Positions 35,945 through 41,270 of a stretch of 41,270 bases of DNA are shown piece by piece. The DNA is from a virus: IMG/VR virus record IMGVR_UViG_3300031920_000102, positions 1 to 41,270 of that record. One strand, written 5' to 3'. Under the pieces are notes generated by a model that was not told the origin of the DNA, did no database searches, and was given only the letters and a program-made list of their open reading frames with translations. The first letter of the stretch is position 1; each line of letters opens with the position of its first letter. The translations under genes and the position numbers were made by a program.

Positions 35945-36688
35945 ATGTTATCTTTTAAAACACACCCACAAGAAATAGAAGAACTGAAAAATCAAATAAA
36001 TTCAGGTAAGTTCTATTCAATCACATTTATTAAAAAAGATGATGAATTAAGATATTTAAACGGTCAAAAAAGAATATATAACCCCGGTGAAGATGTTAAA
36101 CAATCATCATACTCACGCCCCGATAATGGTTTATTTACTGTATGGGATGCTAATGCTCCTGATTATAAAACAGGTAAAAGGGGTGCATATCGTATAGTTA
36201 CAGTTGCAAATATTCTTTACGTCAAATCTGGTGGTTTTGTAAAAGATTATACTGAGGAAAATCAAATACAAGAAAGATACGGATATACTGATGAACAATT
36301 AAATGAGATTAAGAAAAAAATGAAGATCGATTCTATGATTCAGGAAGAAATGTTAAATGTTATTTCTGAAAATACTGAAACATATGATATCAATGGTCTA
36401 CTTGAACTCATTAATAGATTCTTAAAAGGTGATGCTGTTAAACAATGGGCAACTCATGTACTCCAAACTGCTCAAAAACAAGGATATGAAAAAATACCTG
36501 CAGGTGATCAAGCAATAATTGCAGCAATGAAAGATATTACTGGTATTGATCTTAAACCAATTGGTGGTGGTAAATATCAATTAGATTTTAGTGCAGGTGC
36601 TGAATATACACCACAAGCAAAAAGCGGTGTGAGTCCTGACAGTAATAAAATATATCAAACTGGATATACTGGTCAAAGCGATGAGTAA
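35945..36688 (+). CDS. Hypothetical phage protein with SH3-like N-terminal domain
   Basis: 247 residues. Residues ~20-95 (KFYSITFIKKDDELRYLNGQKR, LFTVWDAN, GAYRIVTVANILYVKSGG) form a small beta-barrel pattern (I.F.KkdGelR.mn......vyD....yR.v....I) seen in many large phages. The middle is helical and acidic; the C-terminus is Gly-rich and probably disordered. It could be an internal virion or replication-associated protein. Single gene behind a GTATTTATA element; convergent with the next gene, one base apart. Confidence 0.55.
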   Translation: MLSFKTHPQEIEELKNQINSGKFYSITFIKKDDELRYLNGQKRIYNPGEDVKQSSYSRPDNGLFTVWDANAPDYKTGKRGAYRIVTVANILYVKSGGFVKDYTEENQIQERYGYTDEQLNEIKKKMKIDSMIQEEMLNVISENTETYDINGLLELINRFLKGDAVKQWATHVLQTAQKQGYEKIPAGDQAIIAAMKDITGIDLKPIGGGKYQLDFSAGAEYTPQAKSGVSPDSNKIYQTGYTGQSDE

Positions 36689-36689
36689 T

Positions 36690-37121
36690 TTATAGTGCTG
36701 AACCAATCCGATCACTTATAGTATGTACCGAATTACCACACTCTAACCCCACTAAAATAATAATTATCAATGACCAATTTAAATGTTGTGGATATGTTAG
36801 ATTTAATAACATTCCAAGACCTATAATAAGGGGTGATATGTAGACTAACCTCACAACCGTACCCACAATTAAACCATGTGTCCAATAACTCCGGTGTTCG
36901 AAGATTTTTTGATATGGTTTCCAAATAATTCTCAATATCCACCATCTTCTATAGGGTCTACTATTGATATCTAAATCACCATTAAACATCAATGATGAGA
37001 ATAAAAATGCTACAATAAAGATTGCTGTCATTTTAATGTCACCACTTATTACATTGAAAACAAACCCTAATATAGGGGTAGTGACTGCTGTTATGATATC
37101 GTGAGTTCTTCCGCTTGGCAT
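36690..37121 (-). CDS. DUF2227-like membrane protein
   Basis: 143 residues. MPSGRTHDIITAVTTPILGF, SSLMFNGDLDINSRPYRRWW, HRSYWTHGLIVGTVVRLVYI and ECGNSVHTISDRI are the signatures of the DUF2227 family of cyanobacterial/Bacteroidota proteins, with conserved His/Asp residues that probably bind metal next to four transmembrane helices. Related YdjM-type proteins are phospholipid-like hydrolases, so an envelope-active enzyme is possible. It follows the zinc-ribbon gene by 5 bases on the minus strand. Confidence 0.7.
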   Translation of the reverse strand: MPSGRTHDIITAVTTPILGFVFNVISGDIKMTAIFIVAFLFSSLMFNGDLDINSRPYRRWWILRIIWKPYQKIFEHRSYWTHGLIVGTVVRLVYISPLIIGLGMLLNLTYPQHLNWSLIIIILVGLECGNSVHTISDRIGSAL

Positions 37122-37126
37122 AATTA

Positions 37127-38086
37127 TTATTTATAATGTTTTTTACATACAAAACCTTGATTTCTAAGATCACCCTTATGTCCTGTTTCATCTACAAAAC
37201 CACCATTATATCCCTCCATAATCATAATGTATTTTCTACATCCTTCATGATCGCAATATAATCGCTTTTCAATATATACTTCTTCTGAATCTCTTTTCGG
37301 TTCTTCATAATCATCACCCTTATCAGTATATTCTTTGAATGGTATATCAACTGACTTTTTGAATGAGTAATTAAATGGGTCACCTTGACCACCTCCGGTT
37401 CTACGAGTTAAAATACCATCACAATCACCACAGAATCTTTCACCCATAGCCATTTTTGTAGGTAAAGAACCATAATCAATGACTTCACCACAATGTTCAC
37501 ACATCCAACTAACATTCCTTAGTCTCTCTGATGCTTCCCATCTTCTATTATGATTAAGTTTTTTAAATTCTTCAGGTGTAAGTTTCGCATCTTTATCTAT
37601 TCTCCATACGACTTTAATCTCACCAATTAATGATTGTAATTGTTTAAGACTAACATCACATAATTTATACATTTTCAATAATTGATGTGGTGTACCGTGA
37701 TATTTAAGTATCATATTGGTCAAATGATTATTATACAATATACCATCTACAAATATTGGTTCTTCTGAAATATACACAGCTAGAAATATTTCCAATGATG
37801 TTATTTGTTCATCTTTTGAGTCTGGGTGTGATCTATATTCACTCGGTAATGTTATATATTCAGGATATTCTAAATTAGTTAACCCTTCAACAAATAAATT
37901 AGGTATGTTATTTTTACCACTGTAAGAAATACCAATATTAGATATTTTTAGATTAGATCGTTCAATTTCATCAGCTAATTGGTGTAGATGTTGTACAATC
38001 CAAGTATTATCAGACCAATCTTCATTTCCGATCAATGGCATATCGTATTTGATACCATTCTTTGTTTTACCTATACCTAATCCCAT
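37127..38086 (-). CDS. Hypothetical zinc-ribbon protein
   Basis: 319 residues. Two zinc-binding segments: MCEHCGEVIDYG...RFCGDCDG (CxxC...CxxC, about 195-228) and YCDHEGCRKYI...FVCKKHYK at the C-terminus. The N-terminal 190 residues have no known motif. Multiple zinc sites suggest nucleic-acid or protein binding. First gene of a two-gene minus-strand unit with the DUF2227-like protein. Confidence 0.6.
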   Translation of the reverse strand: MGLGIGKTKNGIKYDMPLIGNEDWSDNTWIVQHLHQLADEIERSNLKISNIGISYSGKNNIPNLFVEGLTNLEYPEYITLPSEYRSHPDSKDEQITSLEIFLAVYISEEPIFVDGILYNNHLTNMILKYHGTPHQLLKMYKLCDVSLKQLQSLIGEIKVVWRIDKDAKLTPEEFKKLNHNRRWEASERLRNVSWMCEHCGEVIDYGSLPTKMAMGERFCGDCDGILTRRTGGGQGDPFNYSFKKSVDIPFKEYTDKGDDYEEPKRDSEEVYIEKRLYCDHEGCRKYIMIMEGYNGGFVDETGHKGDLRNQGFVCKKHYK

Positions 38087-38438
38087 AATATATTTTTTAG
38101 TTTCATTGTATGATACGAAAAAAAATCAAAATAGTTACAAAAAGTCTTGGAAATTGTAAAAATTTATAATAAATTAGTGATTCATTTCAATTTTTAATTA
38201 CTAATTCTTTTTTAGTGAGTATGAAATGGGTTATTTTTGTTCCATTAGAAGGGGGGGGTTCTTATTTTTTTTGTTAATAATTTTGCGTTGAATACTATTT
38301 TTATATACTTCAATCCCTCCCTTCTTATTAAATATATCACACATATATTTTGTAATTCTAAATATTTAAATTAAATTTGATCTCTTATTTATGTAACCTT
38401 ATATAAATTGATTCGTATAATCCATAAAAACATAACAT
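38087..38438. other. Intergenic region between divergent units
   Basis: 352 bases with no credible gene. It is AT-rich with an unusual run of eight Gs at 38252-38259 and T/A tracts, and should hold the divergent promoters for 37127-38086 (minus) and 38439 (plus). An 18-codon ATG frame at 38221 is probably chance. I see no GTATTTATA or clear TAnnTTTG element. Confidence 0.6.
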
Positions 38439-38987
38439 ATGGTATTAGAAATCTCGACATTTGGAACAATAACTTTGACTGTGATTATTACAATTGTTTT
38501 TGTTGTTTTCTTATTCTTTGTAGTTCTGATTTACTTTATGAATAAAGATTCTAAAGAAGATGCTAAACTAAAAAAAGAAGAAGATGAAAAAGGTCATCAA
38601 GCAATAACACATGTTCACGCATTCGAACCCGGTTCATTCGATTCCAACAAAATCACTGATATGGATTTTGATAGTCTGTTTAATGAATTTTCACCTAAAA
38701 AAACAATACGTGATAATTTATCTATATTATTTACACATATGGAATTTCTCAAAAGAGAAAATAATATATATAATATTGATAGATATATTAGTGAGTTCAT
38801 GAATAAAAAAGGTTATCCCCTTGATTTACATATAAAATTATATGAATTAACCCACAACATTAAAGATGAATTACCATCCAGAAGAATACTAAAAGAATAC
38901 TGTATTAAATTAGGAAGGGAAATGGATGTTGAATTTAATACAAGAATATTGTTAAAAAGAGTTGAAAATAATATTAACATATTTTAA
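38439..38987 (+). CDS. Membrane-anchored hypothetical protein
   Basis: 182 residues. One transmembrane helix (about 9-33, TITLTVIITIVFVVFLFFVV region) is followed by a charged linker (KDSKEDAKLKKEEDEKG) and a helical cytoplasmic or periplasmic domain. No family recognised. First of a short plus-strand series; the next gene starts 12 bases after. Confidence 0.6.
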   Translation: MVLEISTFGTITLTVIITIVFVVFLFFVVLIYFMNKDSKEDAKLKKEEDEKGHQAITHVHAFEPGSFDSNKITDMDFDSLFNEFSPKKTIRDNLSILFTHMEFLKRENNIYNIDRYISEFMNKKGYPLDLHIKLYELTHNIKDELPSRRILKEYCIKLGREMDVEFNTRILLKRVENNINIF

Positions 38988-38999
38988 TATATAATAATT

Positions 39000-39335
39000 A
39001 TGGATTTTAACATTGATGATGTATATAATAGTGAAGTGTATAGATTTAGAAATAGATTTTTCACTACTAAAGTGATAGATTTAATTGGTAGAGATTTAGA
39101 TAGAAATGATCACCCTCATGAGTTCATGAATAAAATGACAGATCAGGAAATAGATACATTCGTTTCAGAGGTCCAAAACCAAATAAAAGAAATTGGTATT
39201 AAGGTCGGTTTCAACATATATCAATTTAATCTTGCAGTTAAACAGAGAATAAATGAACGTGAAGAACTCTATCAAAGTTTAAAACAAATCGAGATCGAAG
39301 CACGTAGTTATGAAAAAATAATATTAGACATATAA
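39000..39335 (+). CDS. Hypothetical helical protein
   Basis: 111 residues, helical throughout (TFVSEVQNQIKEIGIKVGFN; ELYQSLKQIEIEARSYEKII), probably oligomeric. Its TAA overlaps the ATG of the next gene (TAATG). Function unknown. Confidence 0.6.
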   Translation: MDFNIDDVYNSEVYRFRNRFFTTKVIDLIGRDLDRNDHPHEFMNKMTDQEIDTFVSEVQNQIKEIGIKVGFNIYQFNLAVKQRINEREELYQSLKQIEIEARSYEKIILDI

Positions 39336-39550
39336 TGGGAAAATTCACAGAAGTAAAAATAGACAGAAAGACATTACCGCCAGATGGTAGTGTTGTTGAA
39401 TATTATGTTTTTGATTGTGAGGGTGTTGATAATGGTAAAAGATATGGTGTTTTTAATGAAAAAGAAGATATGTTTTGGTCAACACCGAGTGAATTTCATT
39501 TTTCACAAGACGTAGATAAGTGGAGAACGATTGAAGAACAAAAAAAATAA
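39335..39550 (+). CDS. Small hypothetical protein
   Basis: 71 residues; compact beta-rich pattern (GSVVEYYVFDCEGVDNGKRY; DMFWSTPSEFHFS). Translationally coupled to the gene before it. No known family. Confidence 0.6.
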   Translation: MGKFTEVKIDRKTLPPDGSVVEYYVFDCEGVDNGKRYGVFNEKEDMFWSTPSEFHFSQDVDKWRTIEEQKK

Positions 39551-39552
39551 TT

Positions 39553-39561
39553 GTATTTATT
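39553..39561 (+). promoter_or_regulatory. GTATTTATT element before the ADP-ribosyltransferase-like gene
   Basis: TTGTATTTATTTATAG, only 8-16 bases before the ATG at 39569; shows that the upstream in-frame start at 39551 is not used. Confidence 0.5.
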
Positions 39562-39568
39562 TATAGTT

Positions 39569-40258
39569 ATGAGTAAAGATATTAGAAAACAAATAGACAC
39601 AATTAAGAACCTCTCTAATTCATTAAATGAGGATTGGTATCATGGGAGTCCTGATGCTAGAGAAATTGAAAAATCAATGGGTTTTACCGATAATGTAATA
39701 TCAGTAGAATATGTTGAAGACCCAATTAAGTACAAACAAATACAAGTTGATTTAAAAACAACTCGTGAAAGTGGTGATATGGATAAATATCATGAAATTT
39801 TAAATCAAGTTAGTTCATATAAAAAAAATTACAAATATAATAAACCTGTGTTTTTATCAGATAAACATTCTGTTGCAAAAACATATGCTGATCCACAAAG
39901 ATCATTTGACTATCAAAATGCTGAAGAGAAAATATATTCCGTTGATGTTGACTGTAATAAAATATTGAAAATATTAGCACCGGGAGAAAGATTTAGATTC
40001 CTAAATGTAGATAGTGTTAAAAATGGATTTATTTCTGCAGGTGTGGATGAAAATGAAATCGATAAACTTATTTCAATGTTTAATTTTTACGTTCAAGATA
40101 ATAAAGGTATTAAAACAGATGTTATTGGGGCAATTGGTAGTTGGTTACATTTTGATTGTATTGATGTAATTGGGGTATTAGATTCATATCATGGGGGATC
40201 AACAAAAAGTACAGTTAAGATGGTCCTAAACCCAAAAAGTATTAAGATTAAAAAATAA
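39569..40258 (+). CDS. Candidate virion-packaged ADP-ribosyltransferase
   Basis: 229 residues. SKDIRKQIDTIKNLSNSLNE (2-21) is a helical segment ending in Leu-Asn-Glu, like the capsid-targeting peptides of T4-type internal proteins, cleaved after (L/I)xE. Directly after comes DWYHGSPD, the His-Gly-Ser start of ARTs and PARPs, and later KPVFLSDKHSVAKTYAD, matching the (v)yf.d....A..Y strand-helix of the fold. T4 Alt, an injected ART, has the same logic. The catalytic Glu is not certain; candidates lie in the EEKIYSVDVD and C-terminal regions. Placement behind a GTATTTAT element fits late expression. Confidence 0.6.
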   Translation: MSKDIRKQIDTIKNLSNSLNEDWYHGSPDAREIEKSMGFTDNVISVEYVEDPIKYKQIQVDLKTTRESGDMDKYHEILNQVSSYKKNYKYNKPVFLSDKHSVAKTYADPQRSFDYQNAEEKIYSVDVDCNKILKILAPGERFRFLNVDSVKNGFISAGVDENEIDKLISMFNFYVQDNKGIKTDVIGAIGSWLHFDCIDVIGVLDSYHGGSTKSTVKMVLNPKSIKIKK

Positions 40259-40262
40259 AATT

Positions 40263-40745
40263 ATGGGATTAAATTTATTAGGTTCGTTTAGTACTCACGA
40301 TAAGAAATCATCGGGTATTTTTTCAAAGTGGAAAGATAATGAAGAACCAAAAATTATATCACCCGGTCCGGGGGGTTCAATTATTGTACCTAATATATTG
40401 TCACCAGATGTTCGAAAAGAAATTATTTCAAAGTGGAAAGCTGCAGGTTTAATACCACAAGGTCTACCAAATCCAAACCCCAGTAATTATAAAATATTAA
40501 GAAATAAAAAAGTAATGAACTTTTTAATCCTTGATATTAAATATCATGATTGTACCAACTATGAAGGGAATAAAATATTAGTCTTCGAAAATTGTACTTT
40601 GGTGGAACTACAGGAACAAAAATATATTGACCCCCATTTTAGTGAGAATAAAAAATATCATTCTCCAATAGCCAGATTCGAACCTACAGAAAGGGGATGG
40701 AGAATGGCATCTCATTTTGCTCTACACTTTAATAAGATAATATAA
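40263..40745 (+). CDS. Hypothetical protein
   Basis: 160 residues; Gly/Pro/Ser-rich N-terminal part (GSIIVPNILSPDVRKEIISK, NPNPSNYKILRNKKVM) and an aromatic C-terminal part (TERGWRMASHFALHFNKI). No known family, no signal peptide. Starts 4 bases after the ART-like gene, so it is in the same transcript. Confidence 0.6.
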   Translation: MGLNLLGSFSTHDKKSSGIFSKWKDNEEPKIISPGPGGSIIVPNILSPDVRKEIISKWKAAGLIPQGLPNPNPSNYKILRNKKVMNFLILDIKYHDCTNYEGNKILVFENCTLVELQEQKYIDPHFSENKKYHSPIARFEPTERGWRMASHFALHFNKII

Positions 40746-40760
40746 ACAAAAACTAATGTT

Positions 40761-41057
40761 GTGGGAATAGTTAATGAAGTACTTGCTGAAATAACGGCAA
40801 AAAGATTAGAAACAGTGATACTCGATTCTACTAAGAATTGGTCATCCGGTTGTCCTAAAAAATTTACACGTATTCATCTATTACAATGGTATCTTGATGC
40901 AATAAAAGATACTCGTGGAATAATGAGACCACATATTGATATTCTTATTGCCTTTGATGTAAATATAGAAGGTGATGGTCAAATGAGAAACAGTAAACAA
41001 AAAAAGAAATTAAGAAAAGAATACCAAGAATGGGAAGAAGAAAAGGAATCCAAATAA
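40761..41057 (+). CDS. Hypothetical protein (GTG start)
   Basis: 98 residues from GTG 40761; no ATG is available in frame before conserved-looking sequence. EVLAEITAKRLETVILDSTK, GIMRPHIDILIAFDVNIEGD, then a basic/acidic helix (KQKKKLRKEYQEWEEEKESK). Overlapped by the next gene by 28 bases. Function unknown. Confidence 0.5.
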   Translation: MGIVNEVLAEITAKRLETVILDSTKNWSSGCPKKFTRIHLLQWYLDAIKDTRGIMRPHIDILIAFDVNIEGDGQMRNSKQKKKLRKEYQEWEEEKESK

Positions 41058-41270
41058 TAAAATATAAATTCGAGACAGTTGATGGTATAATAACTTCAGA
41101 AATTGTTCCGGATTCAAATATTTTTATTATCTTGTACAAGAAATTTATGGTCTGGTTATTCCGGACTATTAATTATAGACATTTTCATGGTAAGGAAGAT
41201 GATGATTTAAAAAAAGGAAAAGTAATTCAAATTACTGGAATTAGATCATGCCTTATGGATGAGTGTAGTG
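41030..41270 (+). CDS. Hypothetical protein, cut by the window edge
   Basis: Frame open from ATG 41030 to the right edge (80 residues visible): GRRKGIQIIKYKFETVDGII, SNIFIILYKKFMVWLFRTIN, KKGKVIQITGIRSCLMDECS. Mixed beta pattern with a hydrophobic stretch near 31-43. It starts inside the previous gene in another phase. No family recognised. Confidence 0.5.
   Translation, partial: MGRRKGIQIIKYKFETVDGIITSEIVPDSNIFIILYKKFMVWLFRTINYRHFHGKEDDDLKKGKVIQITGIRSCLMDECS

Noticed and set aside
38221-38277. 18-codon ORF MKWVIFVPLEGGGSYFFC
   Set aside because: Crosses a run of eight Gs, has no promoter and no coupling to neighbours; probably chance.
4063-39561. T4-type late promoters (TATAAATA)
   Set aside because: The strings occur as the reverse complement relative to the genes they precede, so they are not T4 late boxes in the usual sense.
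1-41270. Genome-wide reassignment of UAA to a sense codon
   Set aside because: Most genes end in TAA at the expected length, and only one conserved gene has an internal TAA; at most local readthrough.

Overview
The window reads as part of a large tailed-phage genome whose host is probably a Bacteroidota bacterium, Flavobacteriia-like. The DNA is strongly AT-rich. Genes are short, tightly packed and often overlap at TAATG or ATGA. Start codons follow A-rich leaders without Shine-Dalgarno sites. Several host-type promoters of the Bacteroidota form TTTG/TAnnTTTG are present. One gene encodes a secreted protein with an SprB repeat and a type IX secretion sorting domain, and another carries a carboxypeptidase-regulatory-like domain; both are hallmarks of Bacteroidota. 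No capsid, tail or terminase gene was recognised, so 'phage' rests on the nucleotide-metabolism genes, tRNAs, homing endonucleases, small phage-type proteins and candidate capsid-targeting N-termini.

Layout. 1-3.1 kb: remnants or paralogues of radical SAM proteins, then two PAPS-type sulfotransferases, one fused to a kinase-like domain. 3.1-9.2 kb: a cobalamin-dependent (class II) ribonucleotide reductase between two von Willebrand A proteins. 9.2-10.3 kb: a candidate capsid-targeted protein and a small secreted protein. 10.3-12.6 kb: the main tRNA cluster, with an HNH homing endonuclease, an endonuclease remnant and repeats. 12.6-20 kb: small operons interleaved with further tRNAs, several structured RNAs, a nucleoside deoxyribosyltransferase, a YqeY-like protein, a NADAR protein and a lipoprotein. 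This stretch also holds an endonuclease VII-type gene inserted beside a short RNase P RNA, and a tRNA whose anticodon reads UAA. 20-31 kb: a peptidyl-tRNA hydrolase with an in-frame UAA at codon 3, a GIY-YIG homing endonuclease, a dATP/dGTP diphosphohydrolase-nucleotidase fusion, a nucleotidyltransferase, an EXD2-like HNH protein, a GMP-reductase-like enzyme and another structured RNA. 31-41 kb: minus-strand genes including the SprB/type IX-secreted protein, then a metallophosphoesterase, a DUF2227-like membrane protein and a candidate virion-packaged ADP-ribosyltransferase.

Two themes link the genes. One is takeover of translation: about 14 tRNAs, an RNase P RNA, peptidyl-tRNA hydrolase, a YqeY-like protein and a candidate suppressor tRNA. 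The other is remodelling of purine and deoxynucleotide pools: NrdJ, deoxyribosyltransferase, the diphosphohydrolase-nucleotidase fusion and the GMP-reductase-like enzyme. A recurring element, GTATTTAT(A), lies just upstream of about a dozen mostly single-gene units on both strands, including homing endonucleases and candidate virion proteins, and is probably a phage-specific promoter.

All functional calls come from reading motifs; no database search was run.
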